From: Rhizobium mesosinicum
GTDB taxonomy: Bacteria; Pseudomonadota; Alphaproteobacteria; Rhizobiales; Rhizobiaceae
DNA: 64,000 nucleotides
Direction: 5' to 3'
Assembly (NCBI RefSeq): GCF_019511345.1
Contig: NZ_JAEUAK010000015.1
Location: 84,082-148,081, forward strand
In this document: positions 16,704-25,156 of the stretch, piece by piece
Layout: the number at the start of each line of letters is the position of its first letter
Numbering within the stretch: position 1 is the stretch's first letter
Notes under the pieces: model-generated
Databases searched by the model: none
What the model saw: the letters and a program-made list of their open reading frames with translations, nothing else
Told to the model about the DNA's origin: nothing
Program-made: the position numbers and the translations under genes

Positions 16704-16853
16704 CTAGTGATGTTTGAAGTACTGCACTTCGCGCTCGTGTTTCTCAGCCGCCTCCCGGGTCTTGAAAGTGCCCAGGTTCTTACGTTTGTGCGTCTTCGCA
16801 TCGGGCTTGCGGGAATAGAGACGATATTCGCCTGACTTCAGTTTGCGGATCAT
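16704..16853 (-). CDS. Short conserved basic protein (49 residues)
   Basis: ATG at 16853 follows AGGAGG, an excellent binding site, and reads MIRKLKSGEYRLYSRK with KNLGTFKTREAAEKHEREVQ later. The pattern (Y-x-L-Y-S-R-K, L-G-x-F-x-T-x-x-x-A) resembles short proteins common in Alphaproteobacteria and the AP2/Arm-type fold of integrase N-termini, but it stands alone. Function unknown. Confidence 0.65.
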   Translation of the reverse strand: MIRKLKSGEYRLYSRKPDAKTHKRKNLGTFKTREAAEKHEREVQYFKHH

Positions 16854-16923
16854 CGGAACCTCCTATGCTGAGGGTAATCCCCTCAGCCTCATCCGGTTCC
16901 GGCTTGCAGCGTCTTTCCCAAAA

Positions 16924-17802
16924 TCACCGCACGGCGACAACAGGCCTGAGCGCGTCGGTCAGCTCGGTGGAGCCTCTGCGGACATCGCGCGCATTCGGCT
17001 CGACATCGATGAGGCCGCCCCTGCTGTGAACCTCGTATAGCTCGGTCAGGAGATCGGCAGCGCTGGCGCTCATCATGCGGCCCAGGCTTTCGCGCCATTG
17101 CGAGCGGGGCAGGGCCTCAGCGGTAATCGTGCGCCCTAGCAGCTGGCTCAGCGCCGCAGCCACATCGCTTGCGCTATAGCGGCGCGGGCCTTCCGCATGA
17201 ACGATCTGCTCGCGCGTTTCGATGTCGGGCCGAAGCAGGAGATCGGCGGCGATCCGGCCGACATCCTGTGCCGAGACGTTAGGGATCTGCTTTTCGACAG
17301 GGTCGTGAAAGCTCGGCAGAATGCCGGTTGCGATCGCTGCCGGCGCGACGCGGCCCCAGCCTTCCATATGCTCGGCCGAGCGCAGGAATATCCGGCGAAT
17401 ATCCAGCTGGCGAAGGCGCTGTTCGAACATGTGGAACATGCTCGGCATGGCGAAGCCTTCGCCGAGATGGGCGCCGTAGTCGGAAATGGCAAGCACCAGA
17501 GCCGGCTGTGCCTCTTCCAATGCCTCAGCGATGCTTTCGATCGAGCGGCACATGTCGCCTTTTATGTCTTCGGCCCGCGGGTTGGGCGGCAGAATGATCT
17601 GGACGCTATCGGCATCCGCTATCGCTCCGGCTAGCGCCTTGGCGTCCTGCAGATCGGCAAATGCGACTTCGCAGCCGATGGCGCTCAGGCGGCCAGCCTT
17701 TGCCGGATCGCGCAGGATGGCGCGCACGGGCACACCTGCCTCGCGCAACGCCCTAGCGGTCGAATAGCCGATCTTTCCGGCGGCTCCGAGGATTGCAATC
17801 AT
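16924..17802 (-). CDS. NmrA-like NAD(P)-binding protein (atypical SDR)
   Basis: Protein of 292 residues with the N-terminal Rossmann motif GAAGKIGYSTARAL (GxxGxxG) after a short strand, and VRAILRDPAK, which usually sets NADP preference. The rest is the NmrA/NAD(P)H-azoreductase-like domain. It lacks an evident YxxxK catalytic pair, as is usual in NmrA proteins, so it may be a redox sensor or quinone reductase. The ATG at 17802 follows AAGGAGA. Downstream of an AraC regulator on the same strand, which may control it. Confidence 0.83.
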   Translation of the reverse strand: MIAILGAAGKIGYSTARALREAGVPVRAILRDPAKAGRLSAIGCEVAFADLQDAKALAGAIADADSVQIILPPNPRAEDIKGDMCRSIESIAEALEEAQPALVLAISDYGAHLGEGFAMPSMFHMFEQRLRQLDIRRIFLRSAEHMEGWGRVAPAAIATGILPSFHDPVEKQIPNVSAQDVGRIAADLLLRPDIETREQIVHAEGPRRYSASDVAAALSQLLGRTITAEALPRSQWRESLGRMMSASAADLLTELYEVHSRGGLIDVEPNARDVRRGSTELTDALRPVVAVR

Positions 17803-17864
17803 GTGTCTCTCCTTGCTGTTGATGCGCAAGGACTAGAGTGCCGCACAGACGGCGTCGCACAAAT

Positions 17865-18761
17865 TCAGGCCGGTCTTTGCAAGTTCGGGCGGAATTCGCC
17901 CGCTTCGCGCAGGATCTCTCCGGGTGTCTGGCCGATGAGCCGGCGCATGGTCGTTACCATATGGCTCTGATGGGCAAAGCCTGCAGCAAGCGCGATCTCG
18001 CTTGCGGCCATACCCGTCGTCGTCATCAGGGCGCGGGCATATTCGACGCGGCGGCGGATAACATATTGGTGCACGGAAAGGCCGGTGCTGTTGCGAAACA
18101 GACTCTTCAGCCGTGTGACGCTGACGCCGGCAACAACCGCAAGGTCCGCCAGATGCAGCTTCCGGTCCAGATTGGTCTCGATATATTCCGTCAGCGTCCG
18201 CAATTGTCGGGCCGAGAGTTTCGGTTCGCCGCTGATCTCCGGCCGAGGAGCGCCGTCCCTCGCGGTCTCGAGCAGCCGGATGGCGAGCGCGTTGGCGAGA
18301 AGATCGATGTAGAGCGGGTCGGAGGGCGTATCGGCTTCCAGGTCCGCCTTGATCGCCCGGCAGATCGCCTCGATGCCGGCATCGCGCAGCTGAAATCGCG
18401 GCTGGAGTTCGATCTTTCCAATATCCCGCCCGAGATCTTCCGCGACCTGCTGCAGCCGCGAGGGAGCGAGACTTACGCGCAGGATCCGGCAATCGGCATC
18501 GTCCTCCCAGGACCCGTCGAGGCCGGCCGGGATGACGTCGATATCCCCGGGCTTCTGGACGCGGCGCATGCGTCGGCCGCCGCAGCGGCAATCGGCATTG
18601 ACGGGCGGGCCGAAGTGAATGCCCAGACGATGCATGTCACCAGCCGGAACGCGAGAGATGCCCCGCGGAATATGCAGGAAGTCGGCCGCCAGCCCGCTCC
18701 ACGCCCGTCCGGCGCTGGTCAGCAGGATCTGCGGTGAGGTCTGCAGGGATGAAGCTGTCAT
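17865..18761 (-). CDS. AraC family transcriptional regulator
   Basis: Protein of 298 residues. The C-terminal third carries the two AraC helix-turn-helix motifs: LHLADLAVVAGVSVTRLKSLF and ASEIALAAGFAHQSHMVTTM with RRLIGQTPGE. The N-terminal part is a cupin-like sensor of unknown ligand (PAGDMHRLGIHFG). It ends 62 bp before the NmrA-like gene on the same strand, so it probably regulates that gene. Confidence 0.87.
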   Translation of the reverse strand: MTASSLQTSPQILLTSAGRAWSGLAADFLHIPRGISRVPAGDMHRLGIHFGPPVNADCRCGGRRMRRVQKPGDIDVIPAGLDGSWEDDADCRILRVSLAPSRLQQVAEDLGRDIGKIELQPRFQLRDAGIEAICRAIKADLEADTPSDPLYIDLLANALAIRLLETARDGAPRPEISGEPKLSARQLRTLTEYIETNLDRKLHLADLAVVAGVSVTRLKSLFRNSTGLSVHQYVIRRRVEYARALMTTTGMAASEIALAAGFAHQSHMVTTMRRLIGQTPGEILREAGEFRPNLQRPA

Positions 18762-18837
18762 GATCCGTCTCGGCTTTCGGCTGAGGCCGGAATGCTACGT
18801 CTCAAAGGCTGGCTTGCCAACCGGTTTGCCTGAAAGC

Positions 18838-20391
18838 TCAGATGATCGCTTCAATGAGAAACGGTCCGCGGCGCCTGAGCGCGCTTTCGAAGAGATCGGC
18901 AAATTGCTCGCAGCTATGGGCACCCGCGGCATCGACGCCCATGCCCCTGGCGATAGACACCCAGTCCCAGGCGGGGTGATCGAGGTCCATCATCCGCCGA
19001 GCGTTCTCGCCGATGCCGTCGACGCCGACATTGCGCATCTCGGCATGAAGCACGGCATAGGCGCGGTTGGCAAAGATGATCGTGACAATGTCGAGATTTT
19101 CGCGCGCCTGCGTCCACAGGCCCTGCACCGTGTACATGCCGCTGCCATCCGCCTGCAGATTGATGACCTTGCGGTCGGGGCAGGCGATCGCCGCGCCCGT
19201 CGCAAGCGGTATTCCGCAGCCGATCGAGCCGCCGGTGTTCATCAGGTAGTCATGCGGCGCCGAGTCGGCTGAAAGTTCGAAGAGGCGTCGGGCCGAGGTG
19301 ACGCCCTCGTCGCAGACGATCGCATTGTCGGGAAGTCTTGCCGCCACCATCACGGCGATCGCATCTTCGGTCAGATGGCCGAACGGAACGATATCGTCTG
19401 AAAGGTTCGATGATCGAGACGGAGGCGGTGACTGCCGGACGCCGAGTTCGTCCCTGAGTGCTTCCAGTGCACCTTTCAGGTCCTCGCCATGCCTTGCAAG
19501 GGTCAGAACCTTGCAGCCCTTGCGCACCAGCCGGCCGGGCTTGCCCGGATAGGCGAAGAAGGCGACAGGCTCGGGGGCGCCAAGCAATACCAGAACGTCG
19601 ATATCGGCCAGCAGAGCAAGGGCGGCGTCGATCGGGTAGGGGATGCGGGTCAGGGCGACGCGGCCGCGGCCGCGCTCGACCCTCGGCAATTGCATCTCAC
19701 TGAAAAGACGCACATCCTTGGCCGCCGCAATTGCCCCCGCAATCTCCAGGCAATCGGCGCGGGCGGCCGCACCGCTGACGAGGATTCCGACCTCGCCGGG
19801 CGTATCTCTGATAGCGGCGGCCACCTGGCGCACGACGTCCATGTTCACCGTCGATGGCATCGGCCGAGGCAGCCTGGTCGGCTGATCCGTTTCAACATGG
19901 CCCCAGGCGGCATCTGCCGGCAGGATGAGCGTTGCCACACCGGGAGGTGACAGTGAGGCACGGAAGGCAGCCTCCGTCGCGCCCGCCACATCCTCGGGGC
20001 CGCTGATGCGACGCACCCAGTTCGACATTGGCGCGGCAAGGCTTTCGATATCAGATGTCAGCGGTGCATCGAGAGCAAGATGATAAGAGGCGTGGTCGCC
20101 GACGATGTTGATGAGGGGTACCCTTGCCCGACGGGCATTGTGGAGATTGGCAAGGCCGTTTGCCAGCCCCGGTCCGGTATGGAGCAAGGTAGCGGCTGGC
20201 CGGTCGGTCATGCGCGCATAACCATCGGCTGCTCCGGTCACGACCCCCTCGGAGAGGCCGAGAACGCAACGCATCTCCGGCTTGCGATCGAGCGCTGCCA
20301 CGAAATGCATTTCCGACGTGCCGGGATTGGCAAAGCACACTCTGACATCGTTTGTCAGCAGCGTATCACACAGGCTGTCTGCACCATTCAT
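18838..20391 (-). CDS. Thiamine diphosphate enzyme, acetolactate synthase/benzoylformate decarboxylase-like
   Basis: Protein of 517 residues with the three-domain ThDP fold. The N-terminal activating Glu is in LGLSEGVVTGAADGYAR, and the C-terminal ThDP/Mg2+ motif in LQADGSGMYTVQGLWTQ with the Asn in IIFANRAYAVL. GTSEMHFVAALD at the start is seen in benzoylformate decarboxylase-like proteins rather than in IlvB. No small regulatory subunit follows, so branched-chain synthesis is unlikely; a 2-oxo acid decarboxylase or lyase is more likely. It is a single gene and its substrate is unknown. Confidence 0.82.
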   Translation of the reverse strand: MNGADSLCDTLLTNDVRVCFANPGTSEMHFVAALDRKPEMRCVLGLSEGVVTGAADGYARMTDRPAATLLHTGPGLANGLANLHNARRARVPLINIVGDHASYHLALDAPLTSDIESLAAPMSNWVRRISGPEDVAGATEAAFRASLSPPGVATLILPADAAWGHVETDQPTRLPRPMPSTVNMDVVRQVAAAIRDTPGEVGILVSGAAARADCLEIAGAIAAAKDVRLFSEMQLPRVERGRGRVALTRIPYPIDAALALLADIDVLVLLGAPEPVAFFAYPGKPGRLVRKGCKVLTLARHGEDLKGALEALRDELGVRQSPPPSRSSNLSDDIVPFGHLTEDAIAVMVAARLPDNAIVCDEGVTSARRLFELSADSAPHDYLMNTGGSIGCGIPLATGAAIACPDRKVINLQADGSGMYTVQGLWTQARENLDIVTIIFANRAYAVLHAEMRNVGVDGIGENARRMMDLDHPAWDWVSIARGMGVDAAGAHSCEQFADLFESALRRRGPFLIEAII

Positions 20392-20567
20392 GGCCGTTTC
20401 CTCCCGCTAACAGCAGCCTTGCATGGGAAAAGCGCGAGCACAACCTTGAATAATGTACGAGGCTCTCTTCATCCGGGCCATCCGCCGCCTTGTTTTAGCC
20501 CTGCAGCCCCATCACTAGATATGTCCATACGACGAGAGTGATTCCTCTGGTTCACAAGGGTTTGAGA

Positions 20568-20879
20568 ATGATCAAGAAAATGACGATTGCGGCGGCCGCG
20601 TTGCTGATGACGGCTCACTATGCCGGCGCCTCCAGCGATGCTTCGTGGAACGCGCTCTTCGCCAAAGTGAACGGCACCTGCATCGGCCAGTCGGGCATGG
20701 ATACGCCCGAAGCGACCGCTCCCATCGTCTTCGACGATGCGACGGGGAAGGTTGCAGTGCTCCTGCGCGGCTCGATGGGCAAGGGCAAGAACAAGGTCAA
20801 GAACGTCAACCTGATCTGCCTCTACGACAAGAAGACCGGCAAGGCCTCAATCGAGGAATATCGCTGGCTCGGCCGGTAA
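20568..20879 (+). CDS. Small exported protein of unknown function
   Basis: 103 residues with a signal peptide (MIKKMTIAAAALLMTAHYAGA). The mature part ends KTGKASIEEYRWLGR and has two cysteines that could form a disulfide. The ATG at 20568 follows AAGGG. Not recognised beyond resemblance to small rhizobial periplasmic proteins. Confidence 0.68.
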   Translation: MIKKMTIAAAALLMTAHYAGASSDASWNALFAKVNGTCIGQSGMDTPEATAPIVFDDATGKVAVLLRGSMGKGKNKVKNVNLICLYDKKTGKASIEEYRWLGR

Positions 20880-21110
20880 CGCGTTGTGGCCATTATCTGC
20901 GCACATGATGGCCCACATGTGCCTGGAAAGGGTCTGGCCGAGCGGCAAGATGTTCGGCCACAAAATCCACAAAGGCTTCGTTCTCTTCGAGCATTCCAGA
21001 GGGGCAGCAATGGATCACGCGCATAGGGCGAAGTCCTGCGTCCTGCAGCGAACCGGCTCTCCGCCGTCACGGGCTGACGGCGGCTTCAGCGAGATATCAG
21101 GTGTTTAACT

Positions 21111-22925
21111 TCAGGTGCGCCCTTCGTTTGTTCGGCGCGGTCCCAAATAGGGCCGGCGCTCGGTCTCGGTGGCCTTCAGCGAATGGCGCAACCGCAGCAG
21201 ATCCTTGCGGGCGATGAGGCCGAGTAATTTTCCGGTTTCGGCATCGACGATCGGAATGCGGCCGGCATCGGTTGCGAGCATAAGATCGGCGACATAGCCG
21301 ACCGTGTCGTCGGGGTGGGCCAATGGCAGCGAGCTGTCGGAGACGAAATCGCCGAGTATGTGGTCGGCAAGCGTGCCATCCTGCTGCCAGCGCAGCGCAT
21401 CGCCGCGCGAAACCAGACCCTTCACGATGCCTTTGCCGTCGACCACCGGGTAGACGCGGTGGGTCTTTAGCGTCGCCGTGAAGAAATTGGTCACGTCACC
21501 GACCGTCATCTCGGCTGGGAACGTATCGACTTCCCTGATCATGATGTCGCGGGCGCGGGAGAATTCGAAAGGGTCGACACCATATTCGCGGGTTATGTGC
21601 TGGCCGCGGCGGGCGATCTTTTCCGTCAGGATCGAGCGGCGCAACAGCAGGACAGTGACCGCATAGGCGGAGACGGTTGCCGCAAGCAGCGGCAGCAGCG
21701 AAGAGACATCGCCCGTCAGTTCCACGGCAAAAAAGGTGCCCGTCAGCGGCGCGCGCATCGTGCCCCCCATCATGGCGGCCATGCCGAGCAAGGCCCAGAA
21801 GCCGGGATCGCCGGGAAGGAAAAGGCCGACCAGCCAGCCGAGCGCACCGCCAAAAATCAAGAGCGGCGCAAGCACGCCGCCCGATGTGCCCGAAGACAGG
21901 GCGATCAGCCAGATCGACCCCTTGACCAGCAGGATCGTCAGCACGGCGGCCGGCAGGATGGAGCTGTTCAATAGGCCGTCGATGATGTCGTAGCCGACGC
22001 CGAGCACCCGAGGCTCGATTAGGCCGCCAAGGCCGATGAAGAGGCCGCCGAGGGCAGGGCACCACATCCAGTGGATCGGCAGCGCCTCGAAAAGATCCTC
22101 GATCTTGTAGAGCAGCGTCGTCAGGATACCGGATTGCAGCCCGGCGATAATGCCCATTGCGGCGCAGAGCAGAATGCCCCACCACGGCAAATCCATATGG
22201 AACTGCTTGGGAAAGAGCGGGCCTGCCTGAAAAAGGAAGGGACGCCAGCAGATCGACACGCAGGCGGCAACCGCGACCGGGATGAAGCTGCGCGGCTTCC
22301 ATTCGAAGAGCAGCAGTTCGACGGCAAGCATGATGGCGGCGATCGGCGATCCGAAGATCGCGGTCATGCCGGCGGCAGCACCGGCGACCAGCAGCGTCTT
22401 GCGCTCGGCCGAACTCAGATGAAAGCACTGGGCGAACAGCGAGCCGATCGCGCCGCCCGTCATGATGATCGGGCCTTCGGCGCCGAAGGGGCCGCCGGTG
22501 CCGATCGAGATTGCCGAGGAGAGAGGCTTCAGGATCGCCACTTTCGGCGACATGCGGCTGCCGCCGATCAGGATCGCCTCTATCGCCTCGGGAATGCCGT
22601 GGCCACGGATCTTTTCAGAGCCGAAGCGGGCCATCAGGCCGATGACGAGGCCGCCGATGACGGGAATGAGCACCATCCAGACGGAGCGCGGCGCTTGCGC
22701 CATCGATACGGTCGCAATGCTGAAGCGGTGAAACCAGACGAGGTTCGTCACCAGTGAGATGAGGCTGACCAGAGCCCAGGCGGCAAGGACGCCGCCGGTG
22801 CCGACGATCAGCGCCATGCCGACGAGAGCCAGGACACGCTTGTCCGTGGTGAAATCCCCCGCCTCGCGCCGGGAGAGGCCGCCCATAAAATCATGGGGGC
22901 GGTGTGCGTTTTTTTGAGGAGGCAT
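21111..22925 (-). CDS. CLC-type chloride channel/antiporter with C-terminal CBS pair
   Basis: Inner-membrane protein of 604 residues. The membrane part has the CLC motifs: GHGIP (108-112) in place of GSGIP, GAEGP (148-152) with the gating glutamate, and SGTSGGVLAPLLIFGGALG further on. Two CBS domains follow (about 450-590), likely binding nucleotide. The Ser that contacts chloride in E. coli ClcA is His here, so ion preference may differ. The start region is cytosolic (MPPQKNAHRP). Divergent from the first marR-type gene, with a palindrome between them. Confidence 0.9.
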   Translation of the reverse strand: MPPQKNAHRPHDFMGGLSRREAGDFTTDKRVLALVGMALIVGTGGVLAAWALVSLISLVTNLVWFHRFSIATVSMAQAPRSVWMVLIPVIGGLVIGLMARFGSEKIRGHGIPEAIEAILIGGSRMSPKVAILKPLSSAISIGTGGPFGAEGPIIMTGGAIGSLFAQCFHLSSAERKTLLVAGAAAGMTAIFGSPIAAIMLAVELLLFEWKPRSFIPVAVAACVSICWRPFLFQAGPLFPKQFHMDLPWWGILLCAAMGIIAGLQSGILTTLLYKIEDLFEALPIHWMWCPALGGLFIGLGGLIEPRVLGVGYDIIDGLLNSSILPAAVLTILLVKGSIWLIALSSGTSGGVLAPLLIFGGALGWLVGLFLPGDPGFWALLGMAAMMGGTMRAPLTGTFFAVELTGDVSSLLPLLAATVSAYAVTVLLLRRSILTEKIARRGQHITREYGVDPFEFSRARDIMIREVDTFPAEMTVGDVTNFFTATLKTHRVYPVVDGKGIVKGLVSRGDALRWQQDGTLADHILGDFVSDSSLPLAHPDDTVGYVADLMLATDAGRIPIVDAETGKLLGLIARKDLLRLRHSLKATETERRPYLGPRRTNEGRT

Positions 22926-22961
22926 TGCTGGTCCTGTTGACGTCTTCGTTCTTGCCGCAAA

Positions 22962-22980
22962 TATATCGGAGCACGATATA
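22962..22980. promoter_or_regulatory. Candidate MarR operator between CLC and marR genes
   Basis: TATATCG-GAGCA-CGATATA is a perfect 7-bp inverted repeat with a 5-base centre, 30 bp before the marR-type start and 37 bp before the CLC start. Likely bound by the neighbouring MarR-type protein. Confidence 0.55.
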
Positions 22981-23010
22981 AATCAACAGCCAAAACCGGG
23001 AGCTGGAACC

Positions 23011-23457
23011 ATGCCGAACAAAGACCGCGCTCTATCGGAAATCGAATATGAGGCGCTTGCCAATCTCAGATATAGGATCCGCAAATTTCGCCAGTTCAGC
23101 GGGAAGGCCGCAGAAAAGCTCGGCCTGACGCGGCAGCAGCATCAGGCGCTGCTCGCGATCAAAGGGCTCGGCGTTGGAGGACGCATGAGCCTGCCTGAAC
23201 TCGCGGACAAGCTCTTTCTTACGCCGCCAGAAGCCGCGACACTTGCCGCTTCGCTGCAAGAGGCGGGCCATGTCACGATCGACGCGAAGCAGAAGCGGCG
23301 GGCGACCGTCCTGTTGACAGCAAAGGCAGAAGAGCTATTGCGTCGTCTGACATCAGCCCATCTCTATGAGATCCGTGAAATGGCGCCGGAACTCATGCAG
23401 GCGCTGCGCATGCTGCAGGACCACCGGCAGATGGAAGTGGCCGCATGGATGCAATGA
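23011..23457 (+). CDS. MarR family transcriptional regulator, first of a tandem pair
   Basis: Winged-helix protein of 148 residues. LTRQQHQALLAIKGLG precedes the recognition region LPELADKLFLTPPEAATLAASL. The wing lacks the usual D-x-R pair (TIDAKQKRRATVLLT). It resembles the next gene over its whole length, including QQHQALLAI, L(R)RLT and HL-EIREMAP. It probably binds the palindrome at 22962-22980 and may control the CLC gene. Confidence 0.85.
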   Translation: MPNKDRALSEIEYEALANLRYRIRKFRQFSGKAAEKLGLTRQQHQALLAIKGLGVGGRMSLPELADKLFLTPPEAATLAASLQEAGHVTIDAKQKRRATVLLTAKAEELLRRLTSAHLYEIREMAPELMQALRMLQDHRQMEVAAWMQ

Positions 23458-23462
23458 GAGCA

Positions 23463-23530
23463 AAAACATCGGCCCGAAAATCGGCCTTGATTTCGGAAAG
23501 CCTCATGCATGGATTCAAGGCCTTAGAGCG
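23463..23530. repeat. Rhizobial-type palindromic spacer between the two marR genes
   Basis: Contains CGAAAATC, six bases and GATTTCGG, resembling the stretch near 7557-7583, then a second small palindrome (ATGCAT region) and TTAGAGCGCGAG. Likely a small intergenic repeat carried between the paralogues. Confidence 0.35.
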
Positions 23531-23542
23531 CGAGGACGTTTA

Positions 23543-23980
23543 GTGAAAAAGCCGAAAGACGATCTGAGCGATGCCGATTACGAAGCGCTCTCCGACCTGC
23601 GCTATACGCTGCGCCGTTTCATGGATTTCAGCGCTTCGGCGGCTCAGGAAGAGGGGTTGCCGGTGCAGCAGCATCAGGCATTGCTTGCGATCCGCGGTCA
23701 TCGCGGCGAAGAGCCCATGACGATCGGTATCCTGGCCGAGCGCCTGCTGATCGCGCCGCATTCGGCCACCGAACTCGTCGGCCGGCTGGTCGCCGCGGGC
23801 TATGTCTCGCGCCATACAGACCCGGCTGACAAGAGGCGGCAAACGCTAGGACTGACGGCCAAGGCGGATGACGTTTTGAGGCGGCTGACGGCCATTCATC
23901 TAACCGAAATCCGGGAGATGGCGCCAAAACTCATCGATATGCTGCAGAACCTGCAGGCGGGTGGCGAACCTGAGGCCTAG
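23543..23980 (+). CDS. MarR family transcriptional regulator, second of a tandem pair
   Basis: Protein of 145 residues starting with GTG at 23543 after GAGGAC. LPVQQHQALLAIRGHRG and IGILAERLLIAPHSATELVGRL form the DNA-binding core, and the wing keeps TDPADKRRQTLGLT. Clear full-length similarity to the gene upstream shows a tandem duplication. An open frame extends upstream, but that stretch lies in the intergenic repeat. Target unknown. Confidence 0.85.
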   Translation: MKKPKDDLSDADYEALSDLRYTLRRFMDFSASAAQEEGLPVQQHQALLAIRGHRGEEPMTIGILAERLLIAPHSATELVGRLVAAGYVSRHTDPADKRRQTLGLTAKADDVLRRLTAIHLTEIREMAPKLIDMLQNLQAGGEPEA

Positions 23981-24033
23981 CCGAACGAACAGCGTCGGCT
24001 CTGACTGCTTCGCAGTTTCGAAGCGTTAAAGCA

Positions 24034-24294
24034 TCACTCGGACTCGACCACCCCAACCTGCCGCCGGAGAAATACCTTCGCGTCAGGGTTGAGATCCCGC
24101 CAATCGCAGTCGCGCAGCGCAGCTTCCATTGCATAGAGCGCCAGGATCGTCACATGTCGGCCAAATCGGAACTTTAGCCGGTGATAGGCTTCGACCGCAC
24201 CAAGATTGCGCAAATCCTCGTCGGAAATGATATCGATTTCCGCCAACATCCGCGCCGTCGCCGGTCCGAGATTTCGCATGGCTTCAATACGCAC
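24034..24294 (-). CDS. TfoX/Sxy C-terminal domain protein
   Basis: Short protein (about 86 residues) made only of the TfoX C-terminal helix-hairpin-helix-like domain: MRNLGPATARMLAEIDIISDED then LRNLGAVEAYHRLKF and ALYAMEAALRDCDWRDL. TfoX regulates competence in gamma-proteobacteria; the lone C-terminal domain has no known role. Start is GTG 24294 (AAGG upstream) or ATG 24279. Its upstream neighbour on the same strand is a LysE-type exporter about 50 bp away. Confidence 0.8.
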   Translation of the reverse strand: MRIEAMRNLGPATARMLAEIDIISDEDLRNLGAVEAYHRLKFRFGRHVTILALYAMEAALRDCDWRDLNPDAKVFLRRQVGVVESE

Positions 24295-24343
24295 GTCATC
24301 ATGCCTTCGGTCAGAAAATCGATTGACGTTCTTGTTCCGCCCC

Positions 24344-24979
24344 TTATGCGCTTGCCCGCCGGTAAAGGGCGAGAGAGCCGGCAAGCGTCAGCAAGGCGCC
24401 GCCACAGATTCGGTCGAGCCAGAGCGCGCCCGATTTTCGCAACAGCCGCACGGCCTGTGAGCCGAGAGCCGCGTAGCCAAACATGACCATGAAGTCGATG
24501 CCGGCGAAGACGAGGGCGAGCACGGCATATTGCTCGACCTGTGCGCCCGAGGGATCGATGAACTGCGGCAGGAAGGCCGAGAAGAAGAGGTAGCCCTTGG
24601 GATTGGTGACGGCAACGAGAAAGCTCTTGAGGAAGATCGCCGCCGATGAAGCGGATGGGTTTCCGTTTTCGGAGCGCATCGAGACGTCAAGCGTTCCCTT
24701 CGAGCGCAGCAGCATGACGCCGAGGAAGGCGAGGTAGCAGACACCGATCCATTTGACGACCGTGAACCAGAACTCCGAGGCCGCCAGCAGCGCACCGAGG
24801 CCGAGGGCAACGGCACCAATCAACACGAAGTCGGACATGACGGCGCCGATCATGCCAAATACGGCCCGACGCACCCCGAATTTCGAGCCGTTCGTCAGGG
24901 CGAGAAGCACCGTCGGGCCGGGTGTGGCGATGCCGATGAATGCCACAAGTGCAAATGCAAGAACCGTCATTTCGGTCAT
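24344..24979 (-). CDS. LysE/RhtB family exporter
   Basis: Inner-membrane protein of 211 residues with six hydrophobic segments. The N-terminal TPGPTVLLALTNGSKFG and the middle NPKGYLFFSAFLPQFID are the family signatures. Such proteins export amino acids or related metabolites; the substrate cannot be told. ATG 24979 fits the family start. A second LysE-type gene occurs at 30.4 kb. Confidence 0.88.
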   Translation of the reverse strand: MTEMTVLAFALVAFIGIATPGPTVLLALTNGSKFGVRRAVFGMIGAVMSDFVLIGAVALGLGALLAASEFWFTVVKWIGVCYLAFLGVMLLRSKGTLDVSMRSENGNPSASSAAIFLKSFLVAVTNPKGYLFFSAFLPQFIDPSGAQVEQYAVLALVFAGIDFMVMFGYAALGSQAVRLLRKSGALWLDRICGGALLTLAGSLALYRRASA

Positions 24980-25156
24980 GTCGTTCTCCTCCGTTGGCGC
25001 GCTAGCTATGACATCAGCCTGACATTTCCGAAAGAGGATTCGCCACTCCACCGACCGCCTATTTCCGATCGTCGACAGTTCGGTCGGCATCGAAGCATTC
25101 CACCTCCGCTGCGGCTAAAGAGAAGCGCGGAATGCATGAACGGAAAGGGGAATGCG

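Noticed and set aside
16151..16801. N-terminal extension of the DUF1232 protein
   Set aside because: The extra 217 residues overlap the small exported protein gene and do not look like coding sequence of the family.
22071..22757. A 228-residue plus-strand frame across the CLC gene
   Set aside because: Low-complexity, charge-rich shadow of the opposite-strand gene.
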